Shown: in pieces, positions 7,103-15,511 of the stretch | Layout of the letters: each line of letters starts with the position of its first letter | Position numbering within the stretch: position 1 is the stretch's first letter | Source: Pontiella desulfatans | GTDB taxonomy: Bacteria > Verrucomicrobiota > Kiritimatiellia > Kiritimatiellales > Pontiellaceae | DNA: 64,000 nt | NCBI RefSeq assembly: GCF_900890425.1 | Contig: NZ_CAAHFG010000005.1 | Location: 1-64,000, forward strand | Direction: 5' to 3' | Program-made: the position numbers and the translations under genes | The notes under the pieces: model-generated | The model's input: the letters and a program-made list of their open reading frames with translations, nothing else | Database searches by the model: none | What the model was told of the DNA's origin: nothing

Positions 7103-8194
7103 CATGCCTATCCGATTGACACAGGTTGGTGTTTTTGGCACACCCTAACGCATGTCGAATTACCCTCGAACCCTGTTGGAGTTTCAACATCGCTTTCCTG
7201 ATGAGTCATCCTGCTTGCACCATCTGGAGCATGTCAGGTGGCCAGCGGGTTTCGAATGCCCGTCCTGTGGAAACGTCGGTGACCCTTGGCGACTTCGAGC
7301 CAGACCCCGCGTGCTGGAATGTAGGCAATGCGGGAATCAGGCCAGCCTCACAGCAGGAACAATTATGCACCGAACACAACTCCCCCTGACGATTTGGTTT
7401 TGGGCTGCCTACCTGGTGACGACGCAGACCCCGGGTATGAGTGCTCTGCAATTCCAGCGGCAGCTCGGTATCAAACGTTACGAAACTGCGTTTCTGATTC
7501 TGCACAAGTTGCGCATGGCTATGGTTCGGCCAGAGCGAGACCGAATTGGTTCCAAGTGGCCCGTTGAGGTGGATGAGACGTTCGTCGGTGGCACAACCCA
7601 AGGGGAGGGCCGGGGACGGCATCACAAAACACTTGTTGTTGGTATGGTGGAAGTTATGCCTCGCAAGAAGGCTCTGGGGCCTGATCCGAACCTGACAACA
7701 GGGCAGAGTCCACAGCATCAGGGAGGACATGGACGGAGTTTTATTGCGGGAAGGTTGCGGCTTCAGGTTGTTCCCAACCGAAAGCAGGAAACGCTGGAGC
7801 CGATCCTTGTGACCAACGTCCAGAAGAAAGCCGAAGTACGAACCGACGGATGGACGGGCTATGACAACTTGCATGGATTGGGGTACAAACACATCGCCGT
7901 GCCCATCAGAGGGGATCAGGCCAAAACGGACCAGCATCTTCCGATGATTCACATTGTATTCGGAAATCTTGATGCCTGGCTTCTGGGAACACACCACGGC
8001 GTGAGTTCGGCGCACTTGCAGGGCTATCTCAACGAATTCGTATTCCGGTTCAATCGCCGATTCTGGCCCATGGTAGGCTTCGAGAGTGTGCTGAAAATTG
8101 CGGTCCAGGTGGAGTCTCCGACTGTGCAAAACTTTTATAAAGCCGCAAGGGAATCGAAAGATTCGACCTAGCCTGTGTTAATCGGATAGGCAGG
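7103..8194 (+). mobile_element. Complete IS1595-type insertion sequence
   Basis: 1,092 bp. The ends are inverted repeats: CATGCCTATCCGATTGACA at the left, and CCTGCCTATCCGATTAACA read inward from the right. It is flanked by the perfect 8-bp duplication GTTCGTTC (7,095-7,102 and 8,195-8,202), the length known for the IS1595 family. One transposase gene fills it. Intact ends and duplication suggest a young, possibly active copy. Confidence 0.93.
7152..8171 (+). CDS. IS1595-family (ISXO2-like) transposase
   Basis: 339 residues. An N-terminal zinc ribbon (CPSCG at about 36-40 and CRQCG at about 57-61) precedes the ISXO2-like catalytic domain. Likely catalytic residues are Asp141 (VEVDETFVGG), Asp232 (RTDGWTGY) and, towards the end, Asn272 or the His281-His282 region together with Glu295; the exact last ligand is uncertain from sequence alone. 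No frameshift or internal stop is seen, and the gene lies entirely between the IS ends, so it should be functional. It runs in the same direction as the tail-tip gene it interrupts. Confidence 0.92.
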   Translation: MSNYPRTLLEFQHRFPDESSCLHHLEHVRWPAGFECPSCGNVGDPWRLRARPRVLECRQCGNQASLTAGTIMHRTQLPLTIWFWAAYLVTTQTPGMSALQFQRQLGIKRYETAFLILHKLRMAMVRPERDRIGSKWPVEVDETFVGGTTQGEGRGRHHKTLVVGMVEVMPRKKALGPDPNLTTGQSPQHQGGHGRSFIAGRLRLQVVPNRKQETLEPILVTNVQKKAEVRTDGWTGYDNLHGLGYKHIAVPIRGDQAKTDQHLPMIHIVFGNLDAWLLGTHHGVSSAHLQGYLNEFVFRFNRRFWPMVGFESVLKIAVQVESPTVQNFYKAARESKDST

Positions 8195-10515
8195 GTTCGT
8201 TCAACCTTCCATTCCGGCACCGATGGCCAGGCCGCCGACCTCGATCTGGTTACGGAGCTGGACGACTGGGGGCCGGATCATCGCGGCTTCGGCGTCGCCT
8301 ACCTCTATATCCGTACCGAGTGGGACAAGGATGCCTTTCCCTCCGGCATGCCGACCATTACCGTCAAGGCCCGTGGCCTCAAGGTCTACGACCCGCGCGA
8401 CGGATCCACGGCCTGGAGCGACAACCCCGCCCTTTGCCTCCGCGATTTCCTCACCAATACCCGCTATGGCGCGGCCATACCCGAAACCGCAATCGACGAC
8501 GATTCCTTTTCCGAGTCCGCCAACTACTGCGATGAACTCGTTACCTTTAAAAATTCCGACGGCGTCGAATACCAAGCCAAGCGCTACACCTGCAACGGTG
8601 TCCTTAATCCCGACGACGGCGCACTCGAAAACACCAAGCGCATCCTTTCAGCGTTCCGCGGAATCCCGGTTTTCTCCGGCGGAAAATGGCGGCTGGTGGT
8701 CGATAAGCCCGACGTGGCCGACTTCGAATTTACCGAGGAAAACATCATTGGAAGCTGGAGCTTTTCCGGTAGCTCCAAGCGATCAATCGTCAACCAGGTT
8801 CGCGCACGCTTCTACGATGCCGCCCTCGATTCCGAGGATACCATGACCGTCGTTTCCGTCGGCGACTACATCGAAGAAGACGGCCAGATTTTCGAGCAGG
8901 ATGTCTATTACCCACTCACCAACGATCTAACCCGCGCCAACATCCTCGCCCAGCACTACCTGAAGCAGGCCCGCCAAGGGCTCGCCGTCTCCCTCTCCGC
9001 AACCCTCGAAGCCTTGGCCCTCGACGTTGGCGACGTGGTTTCAATCACCCACCCGACGCCGGGTTGGGAAGCCAAGCCGTTCCGTGTTCAAAAACTGGAG
9101 CTGGAGGCCGCCGATAAAATCCGCGTCACCCTCTCCGAATATGACGACTCGGTTTACACCTTCGATGTCCTCACGCCGCCCGCGATCCCCGATACCAACC
9201 TGCCCGATCCATTCAGCAGCCCGCCGCCTTCCGGCCTGACGCTCGAAAGCGGAACCGAACATTTGCAGGTTACCGCCAGCGGCACCGTGATTACCCGCAT
9301 GCTCGCCCAATGGGCCGCCGCGCCGTCAACCTTTGTGGATACCTACGAAGTGGCCTACAAGCTTTCCGCCGCCTCCGGCTGGACATCCTTCGAAACCTCC
9401 GAACGCCAGCACTATTTCACCCCGGTTTCCGATGGCCACGCCTACGATGTCCGCGTTCGCGCCGTCTATTACAATGGCCGCCGTTCCAGCTGGATCGAGG
9501 TTTCAAATTATATGGTCGTCGGCAAAACCGAACCGCCCGCCGCGCCAACCTCCTTCTCCTTCGCCTCCCAGCGCGACTACACCCGCGAATTTTCCTGGAC
9601 GCTCAACACAGCCGATCCCGATGTCGCCGGGTATCAAATCCGCTTTTCAACCACTCTGACCGACGAATGGGACGCCATGACGCCCATGCACCTGGGCCTC
9701 TTGGTGTCCAGCCCATGGGAAACCAATATTCTCAACGCCGGAACCTACCGCTTCGCCATCAAGACCGTCGATACCACCGGCAACGAATCCGCCACCGCAA
9801 AATATATCACCGCAACCCTGGAGGAATCCCCGGCAAGCAACATCCTCCTGGCCCGCTATCCGCGCCTGGAGGGCTGGCCCGGCACCATCACGAACGGCTA
9901 CGTGCTGCCAAACTCAAACGACATCGAATCAACCGATTCCACCACCTGGGATGACCTCGAAGTCGATGCCGCCAGCTGGGACGCCTGGTTGTTGTGGGGG
10001 ATCGATGGCGACGACCTCACCTATCAATATTCCGACATCGACCTGGGCCTGGTCTTAACCTTCCGCCCGATGCTTTCCGCGCAGGCCGACGGCGCGATTG
10101 TCTACGAAATCAACCACTCGCAGGATAACGCCACCTGGAGCGGATGGATTACGCCAACCGCCGAAATCGATGCCAGATACATCAAGGTTCGGATCACCGT
10201 AACGGGCGAAGCGCCCCGCATCCAATCAATGACCATCCTGCTTTCCGGCCAAAAAATAACCGAAGATATTTCCGACCTCGACACCTCGACCCTGTCGGCA
10301 ACCTATCGCACCGTTGCCGGGGATATCCGCCTGCCCATCAAAACCACCTTCGCCACCATCAAATCCGTACAGGTGGCCTTGCAAAATACCGGCGCGGGCT
10401 GGTCGTGGGAATTGATCGACAAGCAAACCACCACCGGCCCACGAATCAAGATTTACGACAACACCGGCACCCTCGCCGATGCCACCATCGACGCAACCAT
10501 TAAAGGATATTAGCC

Positions 10516-10812
10516 ATGGAATCTAAAATTCCTGAGAGCACGTTGTCCATGGCCGTAGGCATGCTGATGCCCTACCGGCCCGATCTAACGCCGGAACGGT
10601 TGCTGGCGGCCATCGACTTTGAGCCGGAGACCGAAGTCGTCGAGAGCCTCTACACCGTTCCGGAAGCGGCCAAGGCATTGAGTCTTTCTGTTCCGACGAT
10701 CAACCGCATGATGCGAGACGGGCAGTTGCCGAAACGGAAGATTCGCGGTGCTGTCCGGGTTCCTCGCTCTGCAATCGCCGATATTTTGGCAGGGAAGGAA
10801 GCGGCGGCATGA
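10516..10812 (+). CDS. Excisionase-family HTH protein
   Basis: 98 residues. The C-terminal part (about 48-95) is an HTH_17 excisionase domain: YTVPEAAKALSLSVPTINRM, then RDGQLPKRKIRGAVRVPRSA and a final helix. The N-terminal ~40 residues (MLMPYRPDLTPERLLAAIDF) are helical and may be an extra interaction segment. It begins 2 bases after the stop of the tail-tip gene, so it is in the same transcript. Its stop overlaps the tiny frame at 10,809. Having excisionase-type regulators on both sides of the tail-tip gene indicates that the gene is embedded in the element's own regulon. Confidence 0.8.
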   Translation: MESKIPESTLSMAVGMLMPYRPDLTPERLLAAIDFEPETEVVESLYTVPEAAKALSLSVPTINRMMRDGQLPKRKIRGAVRVPRSAIADILAGKEAAA

Positions 10813-10841
10813 GTGAAACGAAAAAGAAAGTTGCCCTCTAA
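10809..10841 (+). other. Ten-residue frame with a possible read-through extension
   Basis: ATGA overlap with the preceding stop opens MSETKKKVAL followed by TAA. Past that stop the same frame runs 22 more codons and ends in a TGA that overlaps the ATG of the next gene at 10,903. It may be a small gene broken by one ochre codon or simply a translational link. I cannot tell whether it is expressed. Confidence 0.25.
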
Positions 10842-10902
10842 AACAATCCGCTGGCGAATGCCGATCAACTTGACCCAATGGAGCAAAAAGGAAAACACAA
10901 AC

Positions 10903-11595
10903 ATGAGTGATAAAGCCGCCATCTCTAAATCCGAGTTGCAAGATGTTCTTCGGGGGATGCTTGCCGTCGTGAGCAAATATCAAAGCCGAAAAATCCTGGA
11001 TATGGATAAAATCGGAACAATGGATGAAGACTCGTTAAAGACAGAAATCAAGCGAGTGCTGAACATGGGTTGTGGCTTATATCTTGACACACGACAGGCC
11101 GTTAATTCGCTGCCTATTAAATTCGCGGAAAACTACGCGGGGAAGGCGTTGCTGGATTACGGCCTAGTTGACTCCGTGTTCTTTAATTCGGTACGAGGGG
11201 AATACTGGGTTCGCGGTGGTCGTGGGAGCTGGATCATGTGTGATCGTCGCGATCTTGAAACCTATCTCATCGGCAGAGGTGTTCCTGTGGAACCGCTCTC
11301 GGAGTTCGGCGGGCGCAATCTGGTTGAGATGATTGCTTTTTGGCTGGCCTATGATTCCAGAGAGGAGCCTCCGGTTGATCCTGATCTGTTGATAATGGCT
11401 TGTGGCAACTGCCAGTCGTTTTGCGAAGGAGGAGAGGGGGTAGTTGATGGTTATTGCCGACGAGTCGCGCCCGTTGCATGGCTCAAAGACGAATCAGGTA
11501 TTGGGGGCGAATCCAAAGACCTTGACAAGGCGGCAATATGGCCAGTTGTTGAATGTGATCATTATTGCGGCCAGTTTTCACCAAAGAAAATCTAA
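10903..11595 (+). CDS. Cys-rich putative metal-binding protein of the element
   Basis: 230 residues, no named family recognised. The C-terminus holds six cysteines: Cys167, Cys170 and Cys174 (CGNCQSFC), Cys185 (GYCRR), then Cys218 and Cys222 (CDHYCGQF). The spacing with the conserved-looking CRR, IWP and CGQF motifs resembles a metal-binding module of phage and environmental proteins. Around residues 80-112 it reads GKALLDYGLVDSVFF then GEYWVRGGRGSWI, similar to the N-terminus of the helicase at 12,863 (AALLEKHGLANRFYF, GSYWHRTADGEWI). I start at ATG 10,903 rather than an upstream in-frame start because it follows AAAGGA and a plausible overlap. It probably serves in element replication. Confidence 0.7.
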   Translation: MSDKAAISKSELQDVLRGMLAVVSKYQSRKILDMDKIGTMDEDSLKTEIKRVLNMGCGLYLDTRQAVNSLPIKFAENYAGKALLDYGLVDSVFFNSVRGEYWVRGGRGSWIMCDRRDLETYLIGRGVPVEPLSEFGGRNLVEMIAFWLAYDSREEPPVDPDLLIMACGNCQSFCEGGEGVVDGYCRRVAPVAWLKDESGIGGESKDLDKAAIWPVVECDHYCGQFSPKKI

Positions 11596-11598
11596 CTG

Positions 11599-12870
11599 AT
11601 GGATAATCAGTTACAAGTTGCCTTTGAAACCGTCTCCATCTGCAAGCTGGCGGAAGGGCTGGGTATTGAGGGATTGCGGGAAGGCGCCGGGCAAAAGAAC
11701 CCTTTCCGGCAGGATCGGAAGGCGGGTTCGTTTTCGGTGCAGCGGGACTATTTCAAAGACCATGCGCATGAGGATCATAAAGGCGGGCACATAGCTTTTG
11801 TTCAGCTTGCCCGCCCTGGGTGGAGCAAAAAGGAGTGCATCGAATTCATTATCCGTACGGCAGGCATGGAGCCGGAAAAACAGTCTGCTGGACGGGTCAA
11901 GGCCGTGGTGCAACAGAAGCGGCACAAGCTCTATAGGGCTCAACGGGAAAAGGCCGAACAACTGCCAAGCCTCTGCATGACCGAGCCGGGGCCGTGGTCG
12001 GTTCCTGTGCGCGAACGGTGGACGGATGGGCACGAACACCTCTTGGCGGTTGCGGACAAGCTGGCGGAATCACGGGGCTGGAAAACGAACGTGCTGTGGA
12101 AGCTGGCCGGGTTGGGAAAAACCTCCCTTCCGCTTTTGCCTTGGAGCGATGCCAAGGGCAACAAACGCGGCTGGGGCTGGTTGGTGGAAAAGCCGGTCAT
12201 GAACCCGCGTTCCGCTGGCCGTGCCTTGGAGCTGGTTCCGGTCGGCTACCATACGCGCTATAAGGTTTTCCCGAAGGATGCACCGCCGGAAAAGCGATGG
12301 GTTTACACGCCCTATGTTCCGGCCACCACCAACCCGCAAACCGGGCAGCCTAAACGCCTGTCCGATTTCCAGCAGCATCTACTGGCCATGAAAGGCAAGC
12401 TGCCCGCCTATCCGTTTGTCCTGGGCAATCTGGATAATCCCCGGCTGGTGGTTGTGCTGGAAGGGCAGTTCGATGCCGCGTCGTTCGCCCTGGCCTTTGG
12501 GTGGCTGGAGCATGGATTTCCGCCCGGTGTGTCGGTTGTTGGCTTGCGCGGGGTGCAGTCGCAATCCGTCTTTCTTTCCGCCTATGGTATGTGGCTGCGG
12601 AAAAATAAGCCCTTCGTTTGGATCATTGGCGACAACGACGACGCGGGGCGGCTGCTGGACAAACGCGATGCGTCTAACGCCATCGATGTGGAACCTACGT
12701 TCCTCGACCGGTTGCGGGCGCAGGGCTGCACCGTCCGCGCCGAACTGATCGGCTATGAAGGTGCAAAGGATTTTAACGATGTATGGCGGATGGCTCCGCC
12801 ATCGGTTTCGACCATGAACAAATGGGCGGCGCATGTTGGCGTTCCCCTGGAGGTGCTGGGAAATGAGTGA
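11599..12870 (+). CDS. TOPRIM DNA primase
   Basis: 423 residues. It should prime DNA synthesis for the element. The C-terminal TOPRIM domain is clear: Glu288 in VVVLEGQFDA and the acidic cluster Asp345, Asp347 and Asp348 in IIGDNDDAG. The N-terminus (about 30-90: NPFRQDRKAGSFSV, FKDHAHEDHKGGHIAFVQLA, then a helix) has the shape of the CHC2 zinc-binding domain of DnaG-type primases, but the usual cysteines are missing, so metal binding there is doubtful. It begins 3 bases after the Cys-rich gene and overlaps the helicase gene by 8 bases. The separate primase and helicase are the counterpart of P4 alpha, where both activities are in one chain. Confidence 0.85.
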   Translation: MDNQLQVAFETVSICKLAEGLGIEGLREGAGQKNPFRQDRKAGSFSVQRDYFKDHAHEDHKGGHIAFVQLARPGWSKKECIEFIIRTAGMEPEKQSAGRVKAVVQQKRHKLYRAQREKAEQLPSLCMTEPGPWSVPVRERWTDGHEHLLAVADKLAESRGWKTNVLWKLAGLGKTSLPLLPWSDAKGNKRGWGWLVEKPVMNPRSAGRALELVPVGYHTRYKVFPKDAPPEKRWVYTPYVPATTNPQTGQPKRLSDFQQHLLAMKGKLPAYPFVLGNLDNPRLVVVLEGQFDAASFALAFGWLEHGFPPGVSVVGLRGVQSQSVFLSAYGMWLRKNKPFVWIIGDNDDAGRLLDKRDASNAIDVEPTFLDRLRAQGCTVRAELIGYEGAKDFNDVWRMAPPSVSTMNKWAAHVGVPLEVLGNE

Positions 12871-14356
12871 CACACCCGCAAAGGAATTCGATCCAACCCA
12901 AAACGTGGACTTGGGAAACAATCCGGTCGAAGCCAAGAAAAAGGAAGGCGCTGCCCTGCTCGAAAAACACGGCCTTGCCAACCGCTTCTATTTCGATCCG
13001 GGGAACCGGGGTTCCTATTGGCACCGTACGGCGGATGGTGAGTGGATCGGCGAACCATCCCGCGAATTCGAGGAAATGCTCTGCGATGTCTACAACATTT
13101 CGACGGGCCGGAACGACAAAGACCAGAGCGGCGCGCGGCTGTCTGAATCAAAGCAGGTTGCCCGCTACGTCAAGAGCTATTGCCGTGTGGACTATGTTGG
13201 CCGCTTGGCCGGCCAAGTGGCCGGTTTCCAGAAAAATAATTCCCAGCGGGTGTTGGTCACGCATACCGCCGACATCATGCAACCCGATCCGGAGCAGGCC
13301 TGCCCCACATTGCTGGAACTGTTTGAAAACATCTTTGGTGACCGGGACGGTGAGCAATTGAACCAAATCGAACACTTCTTTGCCTGGTGGCAGCATGCCC
13401 TGAAAGTCCTGCATTCGCGCCGTGGAGGCAATGGCCAGAACGGGCTGGCCATCGTGTTGGCTGGCGGCACCGGATGCGGCAAGACGCTAACCACAAAGCT
13501 TATCCGCGAAACCTTTGGCGGGCGCGAATGCAAGCCGTTTAGTTTTATGATCGGGCTGGAGCGGTTCAACAAGGAATGCAAGGAGTCGGAAGCTTGGATC
13601 ATCGATGATGAACAGAGCGCCATCGATGCCAAGAGCCGGTCCGCGTTTTCCGCCAGCATCAAGGCCGTGGTGGCCGATCCGGCCTACCGTGTCCGTGCCA
13701 TCCAGAAAGATGGGGAAGTCCTGGAGTTTTTCCGCCGCTTGGTCATCTGCACCAATCTGGAGGATGATCGGCTCCAGTCGCTGCCATCGATCAAGAATGA
13801 CATTGCCGATAAGATCAGCCTTTTCCTGTGCCACTCGAAACCGATGCCTATGTCCGCGGACACCAAGGAAGAGCAAGACCTGTTTAGGGATACGCTCTTT
13901 GAAGAGTTGCCGGGGTTCGTGAATTGGCTGTTGAACGTCTGGGAGCCGAAAGACAAGAGCGTCCTGGGGGGTCGTTTCGGTGTCCGCCATTACCACCACC
14001 CCGATTTATGCCGCGACCTGTTCGAGGTGTCCAAGGATCAAATCCTATGGGATCACATACAGAAAGTGCTGTTCCGCTCGGATGATGAGTTTGCCAACTG
14101 GTGGTGGGATGGATCGACAACCAAGCTACGCGAGCTGCTGGTGTCCGATGAGTCGCCACTCTCCAAGGCCGAACGGGGCTATGTCCCGCAATCCAACCAT
14201 CTTGGCCGCTCCATCTCCACCATTTCCAATCAGTTCCCGGAACAGCTTTGGAAACATCAGGTGGAAGGCAAAGACCGCTGGCTGATCGTGAAGCCGGGCA
14301 AGACCGTGGCTGAATACCGCGAGCTTCAGAACGTGAACCGGTCATACAAAACCTAA
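12863..14356 (+). CDS. SF3-like replicative helicase of the element
   Basis: 497 residues, starting at ATG 12,863 inside the primase stop. Walker A is GGTGCGKT (residues 201-208) and Walker B is AWIIDDEQS (about 244-252). The surrounding pattern, with FSFMIGLERFNKE between them and RRLVICTNLEDD after, matches the P4-like/DUF5906 superfamily 3 helicases of phages and satellites. Such enzymes unwind at the origin as hexamers and usually partner with a primase, here the preceding gene. The N-terminal ~80 residues share a short motif with the Cys-rich protein at 10,903. It is the last gene of the operon; a large palindrome that could be the origin follows 100 bases later. Confidence 0.87.
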   Translation: MSDTPAKEFDPTQNVDLGNNPVEAKKKEGAALLEKHGLANRFYFDPGNRGSYWHRTADGEWIGEPSREFEEMLCDVYNISTGRNDKDQSGARLSESKQVARYVKSYCRVDYVGRLAGQVAGFQKNNSQRVLVTHTADIMQPDPEQACPTLLELFENIFGDRDGEQLNQIEHFFAWWQHALKVLHSRRGGNGQNGLAIVLAGGTGCGKTLTTKLIRETFGGRECKPFSFMIGLERFNKECKESEAWIIDDEQSAIDAKSRSAFSASIKAVVADPAYRVRAIQKDGEVLEFFRRLVICTNLEDDRLQSLPSIKNDIADKISLFLCHSKPMPMSADTKEEQDLFRDTLFEELPGFVNWLLNVWEPKDKSVLGGRFGVRHYHHPDLCRDLFEVSKDQILWDHIQKVLFRSDDEFANWWWDGSTTKLRELLVSDESPLSKAERGYVPQSNHLGRSISTISNQFPEQLWKHQVEGKDRWLIVKPGKTVAEYRELQNVNRSYKT

Positions 14357-14461
14357 GCTGCCACACCCTCCAGCCAAGCCCCGCCATGTGGTTCCGTTTT
14401 GTTTAACGGGAGCCGCACCCCTGCTATTCATGGATGCAATTTGCCGGATTGGTGTCCAATT

Positions 14462-14620
14462 AGAAGGGGGTAAAGCTAGTAAAGCTAGTATATTCATACA
14501 TTACATACGCGCACACACGCGCTATATATGGACGCGCGCGGGCGCGGTATTAGATGCGCGCGCATGCGTATGTGTATGGAGTATTCGTTTTTACCGGCTT
14601 TACTACCTTTACCCCCTTTT
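14462..14620. other. 159-bp imperfect palindrome, candidate replication origin
   Basis: The outer arms 14,462-14,485 and 14,597-14,620 are inverted copies with about three mismatches (GGGGGTAAAGCTAGTAAAGC against GGGGGTAAAGGTAGTAAAGC). The left arm also carries a tandem GTAAAGCTA repeat. Inside, ATACATTACATACGCGC and GCGCATGCGTATGTGTAT are a second inverted pair, and the centre is an alternating purine-pyrimidine tract. It follows the helicase gene, as replication origins often do in such elements. The remaining non-coding stretch to the tRNA (14,621-15,258) holds the hairpins listed below and no gene I can support. Confidence 0.55.
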
Positions 14621-14824
14621 CGGGATCGGCTGCACGTCTTGCCCTGGAGCTGGCCAGACTGATCCAGATGTTTTAGGTTCTGTGAGAGCTATTGAACGGG
14701 GGTAATTCGCGAGCTCGTTGTTTCTTTACGTGTTGATCAGTTCTACCTTCTCAACGTTTTCGTTTAACCCGACCCGTTGAATTTGTTAACCGGGCGTTCA
14801 ATTAAAGCTGGCCAAGCGAGCGCG

Positions 14825-14859
14825 AAACCGCATCGCCATTCAAACGGGGGCGCGGTTTT
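14825..14859 (+). terminator. Possible terminator of the replication operon
   Basis: AAACCGC pairs with GCGGTTT around a 20-base loop and is followed by a short TTTTC run. The loop is long and the T-run short, so it is weak evidence, but it is the only terminator-like structure after the helicase gene. Confidence 0.4.
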
Positions 14860-15067
14860 CTATATGGGTGCTTGGTAGTTCGTCCGTCGGCTGCGCCTGA
14901 AGCTGTCGGCATGCGGACAAGGGGCGCGGATTTCCTCTGCTGTGCATCGCCCATTCCAATCCGCTCCAATGCCCGCCCACAATTCCGCCAAGCCCAACCC
15001 GCCGCAATTCCGGCGGTTGCCGGGGCTGTCTGGAAATCTTCCGCCCGGATCGGCTCCATCTTCATGC

Positions 15068-15103
15068 GCGTGACGTTTTCAGCTGTGCGAAAAAACGTCA
15101 CGC
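15068..15103. promoter_or_regulatory. Perfect 12-bp-arm hairpin near the right att site
   Basis: GCGTGACGTTTT and AAAACGTCACGC are perfect inverted repeats around a 12-base loop, 15 bases before the 23-bp repeat shared with the left end. It may be a binding site in the integration/excision complex or a structure in the circular form. Confidence 0.5.
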
Positions 15104-15117
15104 TTGGGGGGCTCTGG

Positions 15118-15140
15118 AAAAATGTTCCCGGAATGTTCCC
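15118..15140. repeat. 23-bp repeat, candidate integrase arm site (right)
   Basis: Identical and parallel to 1,955-1,977, with the double ATGTTCCC unit. It lies 145 bases inside the right att core (15,285-15,306). Confidence 0.65.
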
Positions 15141-15220
15141 GACCCAAGGCGGTTTTATTCTAGCTTTATCCAGTTGTATCAAAATCCGCCCAAAAGAAGC
15201 GGATTGCAATTACAGCCAAT

Positions 15221-15253
15221 AAAAAAGGGGCTTTCGCATAATACGAAAGCCCC
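15221..15253 (-). terminator. Terminator of tRNA-Asp, supplied by the element
   Basis: On the minus strand a 10-bp perfect stem (GGGGCTTTCG with CGAAAGCCCC) and a 7-base loop are followed by six T, starting six bases past the tRNA CCA end. Confidence 0.88.
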
Positions 15254-15258
15254 TAAAA

Positions 15259-15335
15259 TGGCGAGGATGACGAGACTCGAACTCGCAACCTCCAGCGTGA
15301 CAGGCTGGCGCTCTAACCGATTGAGCTACACCCCC
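15259..15335 (-). tRNA. tRNA-Asp(GTC)
   Basis: Read on the minus strand: acceptor GGGGGTG pairs with CATCCTC, D-arm AGCTCAATCGGTTAGAGCG, anticodon loop CTGTCAC giving GTC (Asp), T-arm with GTTCGAGTC, discriminator G and encoded CCA. The 3' half from the anticodon stem belongs to the integrated element and rebuilds a functional tRNA. It is the integration target; the att core is 15,285-15,306. Confidence 0.95.
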
Positions 15336-15511
15336 GTGAAAGGAGCGCATATAGTATTCATTTCGCCGCATCGCGCAAGTGGATTTTTTTATTTTTTTTT
15401 CGATTCGTCCTAACCTGCGCAAAACAAGGGTTTTGGGCCTTGTTTTTTGCCTGTTCGCATTGCGGGGAGAGCGGGGGAACGACCCGCCGCGTTGTTTTTC
15501 CATGCCGGGAA

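Larger units (their letters stand above)
6696..10513 (+). pseudogene. Phage tail-tip / host-specificity protein J, split by an IS
   Basis: Two pieces, 6,696-7,102 and 8,203-10,513, read in one frame once the IS and one target copy are removed (906 codons with stop). The first has the hydrophobic glycine-rich start and the NTAPVVVFYGERVVGG and NEYLHRVLVLGEGE patterns typical of J proteins. The second continues with FHSGTDGQAADLDLV, then VYDPRDGSTAWSDNPALCLR and YCDE, which align in pattern with lambda J. Two fibronectin-III-like domains and a variable C-terminus, the likely receptor-binding part, follow. J forms the tail tip of long-tailed phages and contacts the cell. Here the N-terminal piece ends in the IS; the rest may restart at ATG 8,348 but would lack the base of the tip. 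Coding is otherwise undamaged, so the disruption looks recent. Confidence 0.88.
1891..15306. mobile_element. 13.4-kb tRNA-Asp-integrated element, phage-satellite-like
   Basis: Bounded by 22-bp identical att cores (1,891-1,912 and 15,285-15,306). It contains its own integrase at the left end and then small regulators, a tail-tip gene, a primase and an SF3-like helicase, nearly all on the plus strand and mostly overlapping by 1-8 bases. A 23-bp repeat lies inside each end (1,955-1,977 and 15,118-15,140). No terminase, portal, capsid, tail tube or lysis gene is present. The primase-helicase pair and size fit P4-like phage satellites; the tail-tip gene is unusual for them. Alternatives are a degenerate prophage or an integrated plasmid-like element. 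About 1.1 kb of the length is an inserted IS. Confidence 0.85.

Noticed and set aside
10516-14356. Relics of capsid, terminase or portal genes in the element
   Set aside because: I looked for typical motifs between and within genes and found none; all coding space is taken by regulators, the Cys-rich protein, primase and helicase.
14872-15222. A 116-codon frame at the right end of the element
   Set aside because: It crosses the perfect hairpin and the 23-bp repeat, has no ribosome binding site and no family pattern; the stretch looks regulatory.
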